The notes: a model not told the origin generated them from the letters alone. A stretch of 64,000 nt of DNA from Polaribacter sp. BAL334 (GCF_015767435.1 NZ_JADWOV010000227.1:16015-80014); one strand, 5' to 3'. Positions 10,313 to 20,196 are shown, numbered from the stretch's first letter. Program-made: numbers and translations.

Positions 10313-10391
10313 GGGGACTTTAAGTCCCCTTCATTCTCAATTTTCCTTATTTTTTCGCTGCAAATATACTAAATGTTTATGATTTACCAAA
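10313..10391 (-). promoter_or_regulatory. rimP operon promoter and hairpin/U-tract leader
   Basis: Minus-strand -33 TTTG (10391-10388), 19-nt spacer, then -7 TATATTTG (10368-10361): a textbook Bacteroidota promoter, with the start expected near 10355. About 25 nt downstream is a strong hairpin GGGGACTT/AAGTCCCC (10329-10313) followed on the RNA by UCUUUUUAU. That is terminator-like yet lies about 55 nt before the rimP ATG, so it may be an attenuator of rimP-nusA-infB. Confidence 0.65.
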
Positions 10392-10458
10392 TGGATTGTA
10401 ATTCAAATCTTTTTTGTAATTTTCAAAACGCAATTCTGTTTTATCAAAACCACCAACC

Positions 10459-11289
10459 ATGAAAACAATTTTAGTTCCCATTGATTTTTCAAAATCGTCA
10501 GAATTCGCCTGTAAAATGGCTGCAAAAATTGCCAAAAAATCGGAAAGTACTGTGTATCTTCTTCACATCATTGAATTGCCTTCTGGCATGGCAGACATGG
10601 GTTCAAGAAGTAATTTTAGCATTCCTGAAAGCATGTTGTATTTGCGTAAAATCAGGGAACGAATTATTGATTTTAAAGAGCGTTTTTTCTTGGAAATCCA
10701 AGAAGTACATCATTTAATTCGTTTTCAAAATCCATATGAAGGAATTTTGGCTTGTGCAGAAAAAATTGAGGCTGATTTAATTATTATGGGTTCTAAAGGT
10801 CATTCTGATTTTGAGGAAATTTTGATTGGTTCTAATACTGAAAAAGTAGTTCGAAAATCTACAATTCCTGTGCTGGTTGTCAAAAAAGACAATGAACATA
10901 TTGAATTTAAGAATGTTGTTTTTGCATCAAGTTTTAAAAATGAAGACAAAAAAGATGTTTTGAGAAAATTATTAGAAATCGCATTTATTTTTGAAAGTAC
11001 TATACACCTTTTAAAAGTAACAACACCTTCTAATTTTGAAAGTACGTATGATGCAACTCAAAAAATAAAAGAATTTGTTACCGAATTTGACTTGCCAAAA
11101 CACAGCATTTCTATCTATAATGATGTAACTGTAGAAAAAGGGATTCTCAATTTTTCTCGCGAAATCAATGCTGATTTAATTGCATTGAGTACGCATGGCA
11201 GAAGTGGATTGTCGCATTTATTTTCGGCGAGTGTCACCAAAAATTTATCGAAAAGTGGTTTAAAACCAATGTTGACAATTCGTGTTTAA
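10459..11289 (+). CDS. Tandem universal stress protein (two Usp domains)
   Basis: 276 residues with two UspA folds. Domain 1 (about 1-145) begins MKTILVPIDFSKSSEFACKMAAKIA and contains IIMGSKGHSDFEEILIGSNTEKVV. Domain 2 (about 150-276) contains IALSTHGRSGLSHLFSASVTKNL. Both show the G-x2-G-x9-(S/T)-type nucleotide-binding loop, so ATP binding is possible. Cytoplasmic. The 3' end overlaps the convergent membrane-protein gene by 4 nt. Function beyond stress association cannot be read from the sequence. Confidence 0.88.
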   Translation: MKTILVPIDFSKSSEFACKMAAKIAKKSESTVYLLHIIELPSGMADMGSRSNFSIPESMLYLRKIRERIIDFKERFFLEIQEVHHLIRFQNPYEGILACAEKIEADLIIMGSKGHSDFEEILIGSNTEKVVRKSTIPVLVVKKDNEHIEFKNVVFASSFKNEDKKDVLRKLLEIAFIFESTIHLLKVTTPSNFESTYDATQKIKEFVTEFDLPKHSISIYNDVTVEKGILNFSREINADLIALSTHGRSGLSHLFSASVTKNLSKSGLKPMLTIRV

Positions 11290-11897
11290 GAAGATTTTGA
11301 TTTCTCTTTTTTAGGATTATACATCACAATAATTTGAACTACAATTGCTAAAAAAATCAAAATATAAATTTCTATTTGAGTGAATAATTCAACTTTATCA
11401 ATGGCTTTTTGACTGATGGACATTTGTCTTCGTCCTTCATTTAATTGAATTTTAGTCAAATCGTATAAATTATCTTTAATTTCAAAAATAAGAGTAAGTT
11501 TGGTTTCTTTTTCTTTGAAATCATTTTCCAAAATGGAAGCTTCCATTTTTGATAAAGATTGAATGTTATCTTTAAAATCATTGAATACATTTCGCTCTTC
11601 AACTGTTAATTTTGTTGCTTCATATCTTTCAATGAAACCTTGCATTTTCTTATCTATATTGCTATTTTTTTTGGCGTAAAATTCAGTATTTGAAAGTACA
11701 ATTGCCATTTCTTTTTCTTGTACTAATTTTGCCATTTCAAAAATCAAATCATTCACAACAAGTCTGTCTTCGTAAATAGAAACCACAGAATCTTTGACTC
11801 TTGTAAAATTATTTTTATCAATCAAATTGGTAATTACAATCAATGCAAAAACCATTAAAATTCCTAAAGTCCATTTAATTTTATCGAAAAAAGTCAT
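11286..11897 (-). CDS. Small membrane protein with four-helix-bundle (4HB_MCP-like) sensor domain
   Basis: 203 residues from MTFFDKIKW. A first transmembrane helix (LGILMVFALIVITNLI) leads an extracytoplasmic helical region of about 130 residues (VYEDRLVVNDLIFEMAKLVQEKEMAI...), a second helix (IEIYILIFLAIVVQIIVMY) and a short basic tail. This is the layout of the 4HB_MCP_1 ligand-binding domain of chemoreceptors but without HAMP or signalling domain. An ATG at 11915 would add six residues, but a TATATTTG -7 box at 11929-11922 puts transcription start near 11916, so the downstream ATG is preferred. No partner kinase is adjacent; role unknown. Confidence 0.65.
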   Translation of the reverse strand: MTFFDKIKWTLGILMVFALIVITNLIDKNNFTRVKDSVVSIYEDRLVVNDLIFEMAKLVQEKEMAIVLSNTEFYAKKNSNIDKKMQGFIERYEATKLTVEERNVFNDFKDNIQSLSKMEASILENDFKEKETKLTLIFEIKDNLYDLTKIQLNEGRRQMSISQKAIDKVELFTQIEIYILIFLAIVVQIIVMYNPKKEKSKSS

Positions 11898-11930
11898 GTT
11901 TTGAAATTTATACATTTCTTACAAATATAG

Positions 11931-11970
11931 AAAAAAGCCACCATTTTCATTTTTGAAATAGTGGCTTTTA
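11931..11970. terminator. Terminator downstream of gapN
   Basis: Stem AAAAGCCACCATTTTCA / TGAAATAGTGGCTTTT with a short T loop, flanked by A and T runs on the two sides. It lies just after the gapN stop on the minus strand and overlaps the promoter region of the 4HB gene. Confidence 0.75.
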
Positions 11971-11992
11971 ACAATTCTATAAGTTTTGTGTT

Positions 11993-13585
11993 TTACAAAA
12001 TATAATCTGTATTGATAAAATTAGACGATTTTGTATCTAATAATTCTTGCAAAATTTTATTGTTGTAGGCAGAATCTTTGGAAGCTACAAAAGTTCGAAT
12101 TGAGAACGAACGCAATGCATCATAAACACTCAATGTTGCAACTGCTGAGTCTTTTCTTCCTGTAAAAGGATACACATCTGGACCTCTTTGACACGAACTA
12201 TTCAGATTTACTCTACAAACCAAGTTCACAAGTGTATCAATCAAAGGTGCTAAGGTTTTTACATCACTTCCAAAAACACTTACTTGCTGACCATAGTTGG
12301 ATTCAGCCATATCATTCAAAGGTTCTTGAATATCTTTGAAAGAAAGTACAGGAATTACAGGTCCAAATTGCTCTTCTTCAAAAACACGCATGTTTTTAGA
12401 AACGGGATACAACACTGCTGGAAAAATGTAATTTTCAGTGGTTTTTCCTCCTTTTTCATTGAGGATTTTTGCGCCTTTTTTAGTAGCATCATCAATCAAT
12501 TCTTGAATATAAGCAGGTTTTTCTGGCTCTGGCAAAGGTGTTAAAAGAACACCTGTTTCCCAAGGATTTCCAAATTTTAACGCATCCACTTTGGCTGCAA
12601 AACGCTTATTAAATTCGTCAACAATTGCTTCATGAACATAGACAACTTTTAAGGCTGTACAACGTTGTCCGTTGAAAGACGTAGTTCCAACAATACATTC
12701 GCTTATTGCCAAATCTAAATCTGCATCTGGCAAAACTATGGCTGGATTTTTTGCCTCCAAGCCCAACACCAAACGCAATCTGTTTTTATTTGGATGATTT
12801 GCTTGAATGGCGTTCGCAGATTTGCTGTTTCCTATCAATGCCAAAACGTCCACTTTTCCAGTTTCCATAATAGGGGTAGCCAATGTTCTTCCACGACCAT
12901 AAATAATATTTACAACACCTGCTGGAAAACTCGTTTGAAATGCTTCTAATAAAGGAGATAATAATAAAACACCGTGTTTTGCTGGTTTGAAAATGGCAGT
13001 ATTTCCCATGATTAACGCAGGAATCAACAAAGCAAATGTTTCGTTCAAAGGATAATTATAAGGTCCTAAACACAAAACAACTCCCAAAGGTCCTCTTCTG
13101 ATGTGCGCATACACTCCTGAATTTTTTTCAAACTTGGCAGAAGTTCTGTCCATTTTTTTATAATCTTCAATCGTATCATAAATATATTCTACGGTTCTAT
13201 CAAACTCTTTTTGTGAATCTGGTAAGGTTTTTCCAATTTCCCACATCAATAGTTTTACGATTTCTTCGCGCTTGGTTTTCATTTGCGAAACGAACTTTTC
13301 CATAGCTGCTATTCTATCAGCTACTTTCATTGTTGGCCACAAACCTTGTCCACGATCATAGGCTTTTTCAGCTGCATGCAAGGCTTCTAATGCTTCGTTT
13401 TCGCCCAAATCAGGCACAGTTCCTAATAACGTTGGTTGGTATTCTTTGGTGGAAGAAATTGTTGAAAAAACATTGGCTGTTTTTCCTTTCCATTCTTTCA
13501 AAATACCATCCACTAAATAGGTGTTTTGATGCAATAAAGCATCGATTTTAAACTCATTAGGAATTTCTTTAAATGTAATTTCCAT
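11993..13585 (-). CDS. gapN: NADP-dependent glyceraldehyde-3-phosphate dehydrogenase (non-phosphorylating; ALDH family)
   Basis: 530 residues, aldehyde-dehydrogenase superfamily. Visible motifs are the cofactor-binding [22 protein letters not shown], the general-base Glu in [11 protein letters not shown] and the catalytic Cys in [10 protein letters not shown], all typical of the GapN branch. The enzyme would oxidise glyceraldehyde-3-phosphate directly to 3-phosphoglycerate, giving NADPH without ATP. It is monocistronic, with terminators on both sides. Substrate assignment rests on the [10 protein letters not shown] context; another small-aldehyde substrate is not excluded. Confidence 0.8.
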   Translation of the reverse strand: MEITFKEIPNEFKIDALLHQNTYLVDGILKEWKGKTANVFSTISSTKEYQPTLLGTVPDLGENEALEALHAAEKAYDRGQGLWPTMKVADRIAAMEKFVSQMKTKREEIVKLLMWEIGKTLPDSQKEFDRTVEYIYDTIEDYKKMDRTSAKFEKNSGVYAHIRRGPLGVVLCLGPYNYPLNETFALLIPALIMGNTAIFKPAKHGVLLLSPLLEAFQTSFPAGVVNIIYGRGRTLATPIMETGKVDVLALIGNSKSANAIQANHPNKNRLRLVLGLEAKNPAIVLPDADLDLAISECIVGTTSFNGQRCTALKVVYVHEAIVDEFNKRFAAKVDALKFGNPWETGVLLTPLPEPEKPAYIQELIDDATKKGAKILNEKGGKTTENYIFPAVLYPVSKNMRVFEEEQFGPVIPVLSFKDIQEPLNDMAESNYGQQVSVFGSDVKTLAPLIDTLVNLVCRVNLNSSCQRGPDVYPFTGRKDSAVATLSVYDALRSFSIRTFVASKDSAYNNKILQELLDTKSSNFINTDYIL

Positions 13586-13697
13586 AGAATAACTTTTGTG
13601 TTTTAGATATCAAATTAACAAAAAATTAGTTCGCTTTTTTTAGTTTATCAGATAAAAATCATAAAAAATCACGAAAAGCATTTCGGATTTTACAATA

Positions 13698-13733
13698 AAA
13701 AAAGCATCTTTCACGCAGAAAAGATGCTTTTTT
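13698..13733 (-). terminator. Terminator after ilvC
   Basis: Stem AAAAAAGCATCTTTT / AAAGATGCTTTTTTT around a GC-containing loop, ending in a T-run on the minus strand 23 nt after the ilvC stop. It closes the ilv operon. Confidence 0.85.
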
Positions 13734-13755
13734 AGTTTTGAATATTCCTGATAAA

Positions 13756-15231
13756 TTACACTGTTTTTACCACTTTCATTGCAGTCATGGAAGCTCTTAA
13801 TTTCTCTCCAATTTTTTCTACTGGATGATTTCTAATTGCTTTGTTTACAGCAATTAATTGTTTGTTGTCAACATCATTTTTGGTGGTGAATTTTTTTCCA
13901 ATCACATCTGTAGAAATGGTTTTCATAAAATCAGCCAACAAAGGTTTACAAGCGTGATCAAATAAATAACAACCATATTCTGCAGTATCAGAAATCACAC
14001 GATTCATTTCGTATAATTTTTTACGAGCAATAGTATTTGCAATTAATGGTGTTTCGTGCAATGATTCGTAATACGCAGAGGCATCAATAATTCCAGATTC
14101 AGTCATAGATTCGAAGGCTAATTCAACTCCTGCTCTTACAAAAGCAACCAATAAAGTTCCGTGATCAAAATACTCTTGTTCTGAAATTTCTTGAGAAGTA
14201 ATCGTTTGTTTTTCAAAAGCAGTTTCGCCAGTAGCAGCTCTCCAAGTCAATAGATTTTTATCATCATTTGCCCAATCTTCCATCATAGTTTTTGAAAAAT
14301 GACCTGTCATGATATCATCCATGTGTTTTTGAAATAATGGACGCATGATGGTTTTTAATTCTTCCGAAAGTTCAAATGCTTTTATTTTTGCAGGATTTGA
14401 CAAACGATCCATCATGTTTGTGATTCCTCCATGTTTAAGGGCTTCAGTAACTGTTTCCCAACCATATTGAATCAATTTTGCTGCATAACTTGCTTCAATT
14501 CCTTCAGCCACCATTTTATCAAAAGACAAAATAGCACCTGTTTGCAATAAACCACATAAAATGGTTTGTTCACCCATCAAATCAGACTTTACTTCTGCCA
14601 CAAATGATGATGCTAAAACACCCGCTTTGTGACCTCCAGTTGCAACTGCATACGCTTTTGCTTGTGCCCAACCTTTGTTTTCTGGATCGTTTTCAGGATG
14701 CACAGCAATCAAAGTTGGCACGCCAAAACCACGTTTGTATTCTTCACGAACTTCTGATCCTGGACATTTTGGAGCCACCATAATTACGGTTAAATCTTTA
14801 CGGATTTGCATGCCTTCTTCTACAATATTAAATCCGTGAGAATAACTTAAAGTAGCGCCTTTTTTCATCAAATGCATTACTGAATTCACCACGTTTGTGT
14901 GTTGTTTATCAGGAGTTAAATTGATGACCAAATCTGCAGTTGGCAATAATTCTTCATAGGTTCCTACTGTAAATCCGTTTGATGACGCATTTACAAATGA
15001 ATCTCTTTTTTGATCAATGGCAGCTTGTCTTAACGCATACGAAATATCCAAACCTGAATCTCTCATGTTTAGACCTTGGTTCAAACCTTGTGCGCCACAA
15101 CCTACAATGACTATTTTTTTTCCTATCAATGCATTTACGCCATCTTCAAATTCTGAAGCGTCCATAAAACGACATTTTCCTAGTTGTTCTAATTTTTCTC
15201 TTAATGTTAATGTGTTGAAATAATTTGACAT
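13756..15231 (-). CDS. ilvC: Ketol-acid reductoisomerase (class II, long form)
   Basis: 491 residues, the size of the long class II enzyme (class I is about 330). The N-terminal Rossmann domain carries [27 protein letters not shown] for NADPH. The C-terminal half contains two knotted helical repeats ([16 protein letters not shown] and [12 protein letters not shown] / [23 protein letters not shown]) holding the Mg-binding acids. It converts acetolactate to dihydroxyisovalerate in valine, leucine and isoleucine synthesis. It is the last gene of the operon, 10 nt after ilvN, with a terminator downstream. Confidence 0.96.
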   Translation of the reverse strand: MSNYFNTLTLREKLEQLGKCRFMDASEFEDGVNALIGKKIVIVGCGAQGLNQGLNMRDSGLDISYALRQAAIDQKRDSFVNASSNGFTVGTYEELLPTADLVINLTPDKQHTNVVNSVMHLMKKGATLSYSHGFNIVEEGMQIRKDLTVIMVAPKCPGSEVREEYKRGFGVPTLIAVHPENDPENKGWAQAKAYAVATGGHKAGVLASSFVAEVKSDLMGEQTILCGLLQTGAILSFDKMVAEGIEASYAAKLIQYGWETVTEALKHGGITNMMDRLSNPAKIKAFELSEELKTIMRPLFQKHMDDIMTGHFSKTMMEDWANDDKNLLTWRAATGETAFEKQTITSQEISEQEYFDHGTLLVAFVRAGVELAFESMTESGIIDASAYYESLHETPLIANTIARKKLYEMNRVISDTAEYGCYLFDHACKPLLADFMKTISTDVIGKKFTTKNDVDNKQLIAVNKAIRNHPVEKIGEKLRASMTAMKVVKTV

Positions 15232-15241
15232 TTTTTTGGTT

Positions 15242-15775
15242 TTAATTGTTGTTGAATGCTTGAAGCATTTTTGATATTTTCATTTCGTCTTTGGTTACAG
15301 CAATTCTTCCTGAACGTGTATACTGCATGATGCCAAAAACAGCTAATTTTTCGTATAAATCTTTTAATTCTTCTCTTTTTCCTGATTTTTCGAGCACAAA
15401 AAACACCTTGTTGACAGTGACAATTCGTGCATTGCTTTCTTTGATGATGTTTTGAATTTGGCGTTCTTCAAACAACAAATCTGATTTGATTTTGAACAAA
15501 CCCGAAACTTGATAAATCGTTTCTTCTTCTGTGTGATAAAACGCTTTGATTACCTCCACTTGTTTGTCAATTTGACCGATTATTTTTTTGATGCCAACTT
15601 CGTCCATATATACCACAATTGTGAATCTTGAAACGCCTTCAATTTCTGATGGAGAAGTATTTAAACTTTCAATATTGATGTGTCTTCGTTGGAAAATTGC
15701 CGAAATTCGATTGAGCAATCCAATGTTGTTTTCCGTATAAATGGATACTGTGTATAATTGTTTTTCCGTGTTCAT
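15242..15775 (-). CDS. ilvN: Acetolactate synthase small (regulatory) subunit
   Basis: 177 residues from [20 protein letters not shown]. An upstream in-frame Met at 15832 would overlap the preceding gene and is rejected. The N-terminal ACT domain ([31 protein letters not shown]) binds feedback effectors; the C-terminal domain (about 85-160) is the catalytic-subunit activator. It regulates IlvB. It lies 10 nt before ilvC but is separated from ilvB by a foreign-looking 123-residue ORF, and a degraded copy of its own first about 43 nt lies beyond that ORF at 16275. Confidence 0.93.
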   Translation of the reverse strand: MNTEKQLYTVSIYTENNIGLLNRISAIFQRRHINIESLNTSPSEIEGVSRFTIVVYMDEVGIKKIIGQIDKQVEVIKAFYHTEEETIYQVSGLFKIKSDLLFEERQIQNIIKESNARIVTVNKVFFVLEKSGKREELKDLYEKLAVFGIMQYTRSGRIAVTKDEMKISKMLQAFNNN

Positions 15776-15791
15776 TTTAGTATCATTATTA

Positions 15792-16163
15792 TCATTTTTG
15801 ATCAAATTTACTGAATCTTTCAATCCATCCATTTTCTATAATTGGTTCTGCTTTTAGCATTTCGCTTATTTCCACTAGATTTACTTTTTGCTCATTTTCT
15901 TCAAAATAAAGTTTGAATTGTTCATTTTCTTCAAAAATTTTTAAAAAATTAAAAAGAACAGCCTCTGTATTTTCTCTTAAATATCTTTTCATTATTAAAA
16001 AATCTTGTTCTGGAAGACTTTTAAATAATTTAGAAAAGTCATTATAAACTAGAGGAACTTGTTCCATTTGTTTCAAAACTATTAAATGATTGATAGAAGG
16101 ATCAAAGCAATCATTTATTAATTTTTTACCAAATTCATCTAAAACTTCTTTGTTTGATTTCAT
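15792..16163 (-). CDS. Small hypothetical protein inserted between ilvB and ilvN
   Basis: 123 residues, helical and acidic (MKSNKEVLDEFGKKLINDCFDPSI ... ISEMLKAEPIIENGWIERFSKFDQK), no signal peptide or membrane segment. I do not recognise the family; the size and composition recall single-domain immunity-like proteins, but that is only an impression. It lies in the ilv operon orientation, ending 16 nt before the ilvN ATG. A decayed duplicate of the ilvN start lies upstream of it (16275), which suggests it was inserted into the operon secondarily. Composition appears more A+T-rich than the flanking ilv genes. Confidence 0.6.
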   Translation of the reverse strand: MKSNKEVLDEFGKKLINDCFDPSINHLIVLKQMEQVPLVYNDFSKLFKSLPEQDFLIMKRYLRENTEAVLFNFLKIFEENEQFKLYFEENEQKVNLVEISEMLKAEPIIENGWIERFSKFDQK

Positions 16164-16232
16164 ATTATTTTATCCATAAAATCTTTATACAGAGAAAAAC
16201 AATTATTGATACTAAACATTAATATTAACATA

Positions 16233-16275
16233 TCTGTTTAAATGGAAACTGTGTATAATTAATTTCTGAGTTCAT
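16233..16275 (-). pseudogene. Decayed duplicate of the ilvN 5' end
   Basis: Minus-strand ATGAACTCAGAAATTAATTA and the following 23 nt align with the true ilvN start at 15775 (ATGAACACGGAAAAACAATT...). Both contain ATTATACACAG followed by TATCCATTTAT or TTTCCATTTAA. About 80 percent of positions match by eye, with one indel that breaks the frame; the reading frame stops after 16 codons. It marks the original position of ilvN behind ilvB. Confidence 0.7.
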
Positions 16276-16330
16276 TTTTTTTAAGATGTTAGAAAAAAGA
16301 TGCAAGAAAATAGACTTTAAAGCCTTATTT

Positions 16331-16387
16331 CTGAACAAACTCTTTTCTCTTTATTCTTGATTCTTCCCTCTTTATTCTCTTTTCTAT
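16331..16387. repeat. Pyrimidine/purine low-complexity tract
   Basis: The plus strand is almost entirely T/C with repeated TCTTTATTCT and TTCTTTTCT words; the minus-strand mRNA would be purine-rich immediately before the end of ilvB. A related tract lies between ilvB and ilvD (18125-18298). Confidence 0.5.
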
Positions 16388-16390
16388 TAT

Positions 16391-18124
16391 TTACTCCAAA
16401 CGAATATCAGAAACACTCGCTCCAGAAGGAATCATAGGAAAAACATTGTCTTCTTTTTCCACACAAACTTCTAGAAAATAAGCTTCTTTACTTGCCATCA
16501 TTTCTGCCACTGCAGGCGCTAATTCTTCGCGTTTGGTAACTTTTTTTCCCTTGATATAATAGCCTTCAGCAATCGCTACAAAATTGGGATTTACCATTTC
16601 TGTAGAAGCATATCTTTTGTCAAAAAACAGTTGTTGCCATTGACGCACCATTCCTAAAAAATCATTGTTCAACACCACAATTTTTACAGCCGCTTTTTGT
16701 TGAAAAATCGTTCCCAATTCTTGAATGGTCATTTGATACCCTCCATCACCAGAAATAGAAACCACTTCACGATCTGGAGCTGCCATTTTTGCGCCAATAG
16801 CTGCTGGCAATCCAAAACCCATAGTGCCTAATCCACCAGAAGTAATGTTACTTTTTGTAACGTTAAAATCAGCATATCTGCAAGCAATCATTTGATGTTG
16901 ACCAACATCGCTCACAATGGCTGCATTTCCTTTGCTTTGAATATTGATTTCTTTCAAAACTTCGCCCATTGTCAACCCTTCTTTGGTTGGATATAAATCG
17001 TTTTTGATGACTTTTTCGTATTCAATGGCATACAAATCTTTGAATTTTTGATGCCATTCTGGATGTGAATTGGATTGTAATAAAGGTAATAATAGTTCTA
17101 AACTTTCTTTGGCATCACCCAAAACAGCAATGTCTGTTTTTACGTTTTTATCCACTTCAGCAGGATCAATTTCAAAATGAATGATTTTTGCTTGTTTTGC
17201 ATACGTGTTCAAACTTCCAGTAACTCTGTCATCAAAACGCATTCCAATGGCAATCAATACATCACATTGATTGGTTAGGATATTTGGCGCATAATTTCCA
17301 TGCATACCCACCATTCCCACATTCAAAGGATGAGAAGTGGGTATTGCAGAAGCACCTAAAATCGTCCAAGCTGCAGGAATTCCTGCTTTTTCAACAACTG
17401 CTTTCAATTGATTTTCAGCTTTGCTCAAAATAACTCCTTGTCCCCAAACAATGAATGGTTTTTTTGCAGCGTCGATGAGTTTTGCAGCTTCTTCAACAGT
17501 AGCAATATCCGTTTTTGGAACAGGATTATAACTGCGAACTTTGGTGCATTTTTCATACGAAAAATCAAATTCGCTAAACTGAGCATCTTTGGTAATATCT
17601 ATCAAAACAGGTCCTGGTCTGCCACTTTTTGCAATGTAAAAAGCTTTGGCAATGACACTTGGAATGTCTTCTGCTTTTGTAACCTGACAATTCCATTTGG
17701 TAATTGGCGTAGAAATTCCTACGATATCTGTTTCTTGAAAAGCGTCACTTCCTAACAAATGAGAAGCTACTTGCCCTGTGATACAAACCATAGGCGTTGA
17801 ATCTATTTGAGCATCAGCAATTCCTGTAATTAAATTGGTTGCTCCAGGACCAGAAGTTGCAATGGCAACACCCACTTTTCCAGAAATCCGTGCATACCCT
17901 TGTGCTGCATGAGTTGCACCTTGTTCATGACGAGTTAATACATGATGAATTTTGTCTTGAAATTTGAACAATTCATCATACACTGGCATAATTGCGCCTC
18001 CAGGATACCCGTAAATAATATCAACACCTTCTTCAATCAAACAACGAACAATGGCCTCAGAGCCTGAAATTCGCATGGTGGTTTTGGTTAGTTTTTCACT
18101 CTTTGTTATGGTTTGTGTTTCCAT
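16391..18124 (-). CDS. ilvB: Acetolactate synthase large (catalytic) subunit
   Basis: 577 residues, full length. The N-terminal ThDP-binding Pyr domain contains YGYPGGAIMPVYDELF with the catalytic Glu in LTRHEQGATHAAQGYAR. A central FAD/NAD-like domain and the C-terminal PP domain with SGDGGYQMTIQELGTIFQQ and the downstream NN (VVLNNDFLG) of the GDG-X-NN ThDP motif follow. It condenses pyruvate to acetolactate, or with 2-ketobutyrate to acetohydroxybutyrate. Second gene after ilvD; 174 nt of purine-rich spacer separates them. Confidence 0.96.
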   Translation of the reverse strand: METQTITKSEKLTKTTMRISGSEAIVRCLIEEGVDIIYGYPGGAIMPVYDELFKFQDKIHHVLTRHEQGATHAAQGYARISGKVGVAIATSGPGATNLITGIADAQIDSTPMVCITGQVASHLLGSDAFQETDIVGISTPITKWNCQVTKAEDIPSVIAKAFYIAKSGRPGPVLIDITKDAQFSEFDFSYEKCTKVRSYNPVPKTDIATVEEAAKLIDAAKKPFIVWGQGVILSKAENQLKAVVEKAGIPAAWTILGASAIPTSHPLNVGMVGMHGNYAPNILTNQCDVLIAIGMRFDDRVTGSLNTYAKQAKIIHFEIDPAEVDKNVKTDIAVLGDAKESLELLLPLLQSNSHPEWHQKFKDLYAIEYEKVIKNDLYPTKEGLTMGEVLKEINIQSKGNAAIVSDVGQHQMIACRYADFNVTKSNITSGGLGTMGFGLPAAIGAKMAAPDREVVSISGDGGYQMTIQELGTIFQQKAAVKIVVLNNDFLGMVRQWQQLFFDKRYASTEMVNPNFVAIAEGYYIKGKKVTKREELAPAVAEMMASKEAYFLEVCVEKEDNVFPMIPSGASVSDIRLE

Positions 18125-18298
18125 ATTTTCTATTTTGAGATGAAAGAAAAAGAAAATAGAATAAAGATGTTATCCTTATTTCTTTTCTCTTTTTTCTTGT
18201 GTCTTTTTTTTATCAGAGAAGAAAGAGAAAAGAACAAAGACTTTTGCCTTTTGTATTTTCTATATTCTTTACTCTTTGTTCTATTTTCAATATTCTAT
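18125..18298. repeat. Low-complexity purine-rich spacer between ilvD and ilvB
   Basis: 174 nt with no credible gene. On the plus strand it repeats TTCTATTTTCTATATTCTT, TTTCTTTTCTC and GAAAGAGAAAAGAACAAAG words. Short open frames across it are artefacts of the skewed composition. It resembles the shorter tract at 16331-16387. Confidence 0.55.
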
Positions 18299-19975
18299 TT
18301 ACAAATCAGTTACACATCCTTTGGATGCAGATGCCACTGTTTTTGCGTATTTGTATAAAATTCCTTTGTTGTGTTTTAAAGCTGGTGCAACCCAATTTGC
18401 TTTTCTTTCAGCCAATTCTTCCTCAGAAATCAGCACGTTTATGGAATTATCTTCAGCGCTAATTCTGATTTTATCTCCCGTTTTTATAAGTGCAATATTT
18501 CCTCCAGATTGTGCCTCTGGCGTGATATGACCTACCACAAAACCATGTGTTCCTCCTGAAAAACGTCCATCAGTAATCAAAGCAACCGTTTTTCCCAAAC
18601 CTGCACCCATGATTAAAGAAGTTGGTTTTAACATTTCTGGCATTCCTGGACCACCTTTTGGGCCAACATAACGAATGACAACAACATCTCCTTTTGCAAC
18701 TTCACCATTTGAAATTCCAGTATTTGCAGCTTGTTCACCATCATAAACTACTGCTTTTCCTTCAAAAAGCAATCCTTCATTTCCGGAAATTTTAGCGACA
18801 GCACCTTCTGCTGCCAGATTTCCATATAAAATTTGAATATTTCCTGATGATTTTAAGGCTTTGTCTTTGGGGAAAATAACACTTTGCGAATCAAATTCAA
18901 TCGCTTTTAAATTGGCTAAATTTTCTGCCAATGTTTTTCCTGTAACTGTCATGCAATCTCCATGTAAATAGCCATTATCCAACAAATATTTCATGATAGC
19001 TGGAGTTCCTCCAATTCCGTGAACGTCTTCCATCAGGTATTTTCCAGAAGGTTTTAAATCGGCAATCAAAGGTGTTTTGTCACTCACTCTTTGAAAATCT
19101 TCCAAGGTAAATTCGATATCTGCTGCATGTGCAATTGCCAAGAAATGCAATACTGCATTCGTAGAACCACCCAAAGCATTTACCAAAGCAATCGCATTTT
19201 CAATAGATTTTTTAGTGATGATATCCAAAGGTTTTAAATCCAATTCCAATAAATTTTTAATTGCCAAAGCTGTTCTTTCTGCTTCCGATAATTTATGTGG
19301 ATTTTCAGCAGGAATTGAGGAATTGTAAGGCAATGCAAACCCCATACATTCAATCGCTGATGCCATCGTATTTGCAGTATACATTCCACCACAAGCACCT
19401 GCTCCAGGAATGGCTTTTTTGATGATTTCCTTATATTCGTTTTCATCAATTTCTCCTGCAACTTTTTGACCTAAAGCCTCAAAAGCAGAAACAATATTGA
19501 GTTTTTTTCCTTTGTAATTTCCAGAAGCAATGGTTCCTCCATACATCATAATAGAAGGACGATTCAAACGCAACATGGAAATAATGGCTCCTGGCATGTT
19601 TTTATCACAACCAACAATCGCAATTAACGCATCATAACTTTGTGCGTTCATCACAGTTTCTATAGAATCTGCAATAATATCTCTGGAAACTAAGGAATAA
19701 TTCATGCCTGAAGTTCCCATGGAAATTCCATCAGAAACTCCAATAGTATTAAATCCTAAACCTACTAAACCTGCAATGTTGCACTCTATTTTTACCTCAT
19801 CTTTCAGCTTGTTTAAATGCATGTTGCAAGGATTTCCATCATATCCTGTGCTTGCAATGCCTACTTGGGCTTTTTGCATATCTTCGTCTGTCAAACCAAC
19901 TGCATACAACATTGCTTGAGAAGCTGGTTGCGATTCATCTTGTGTTAATCTTCTGCTGTGTTTATTTAAATTCAT
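18299..19975 (-). CDS. ilvD: Dihydroxy-acid dehydratase
   Basis: 558 residues from [12 protein letters not shown]; the frame stays open to 20020, but the extra hydrophobic residues are not conserved-looking and the -7 box lies inside them. Fe-S ligand and Mg motifs are visible: [25 protein letters not shown] and [28 protein letters not shown] and [16 protein letters not shown] belong to the C-terminal domain. It dehydrates dihydroxyisovalerate or dihydroxymethylvalerate to the 2-keto acid. First gene of ilvD-B-N-C, separated from leuB by a strong terminator, so it has its own promoter. Confidence 0.95.
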   Translation of the reverse strand: MNLNKHSRRLTQDESQPASQAMLYAVGLTDEDMQKAQVGIASTGYDGNPCNMHLNKLKDEVKIECNIAGLVGLGFNTIGVSDGISMGTSGMNYSLVSRDIIADSIETVMNAQSYDALIAIVGCDKNMPGAIISMLRLNRPSIMMYGGTIASGNYKGKKLNIVSAFEALGQKVAGEIDENEYKEIIKKAIPGAGACGGMYTANTMASAIECMGFALPYNSSIPAENPHKLSEAERTALAIKNLLELDLKPLDIITKKSIENAIALVNALGGSTNAVLHFLAIAHAADIEFTLEDFQRVSDKTPLIADLKPSGKYLMEDVHGIGGTPAIMKYLLDNGYLHGDCMTVTGKTLAENLANLKAIEFDSQSVIFPKDKALKSSGNIQILYGNLAAEGAVAKISGNEGLLFEGKAVVYDGEQAANTGISNGEVAKGDVVVIRYVGPKGGPGMPEMLKPTSLIMGAGLGKTVALITDGRFSGGTHGFVVGHITPEAQSGGNIALIKTGDKIRISAEDNSINVLISEEELAERKANWVAPALKHNKGILYKYAKTVASASKGCVTDL

Positions 19976-19990
19976 GTAGTAAAAACTTCG

Positions 19991-20032
19991 TTTTGTTAGC
20001 AAAAATAGAATGATTGTCAAATTTTGTTAGCA
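19991..20032 (-). promoter_or_regulatory. ilvD promoter -7 element and 10-bp direct repeat
   Basis: Minus-strand TATTTTTG (20007-20000) matches TAnnTTTG, 25 nt before the ilvD ATG. The decamer GCTAACAAAA occurs twice in direct orientation (20032-20023 and 20000-19991), about three helical turns apart, flanking the -7 region. It may be an operator; no leader peptide rich in Ile/Val/Leu codons was found. Confidence 0.35.
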
Positions 20033-20144
20033 TTTTTTCAATAAACTCTTTTAAATCCATGTGTTGAAAAAAAATAGTAACTATTTGGTTTTTAATAATT
20101 TAATTATATTTTATTATGAAATTCAATCTTAAAAATTAGTTGAT

Positions 20145-20168
20145 AAAAAAACCCTCTTGTCTTGAGGG
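20145..20168 (-). terminator. Terminator after leuB
   Basis: Minus-strand stem CCCTC / GAGGG with a 7-nt loop, followed directly by TTTTTTT. It lies 29 nt past the leuB stop and separates leuAB from the ilv operon. Confidence 0.88.
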
Positions 20169-20196
20169 AATCATACTTGATTACTGATTATTTACT

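Noticed and set aside
18113..18530. Several small plus-strand open frames
   Set aside because: They run through the pyrimidine-rich spacer and antisense to ilvD; composition artefacts.
19976..20075. 32-codon upstream ORF on the minus strand overlapping the ilvD start
   Set aside because: Not enriched in Ile, Val or Leu codons, and the best -7 box lies inside it, so it would not be transcribed from its start.
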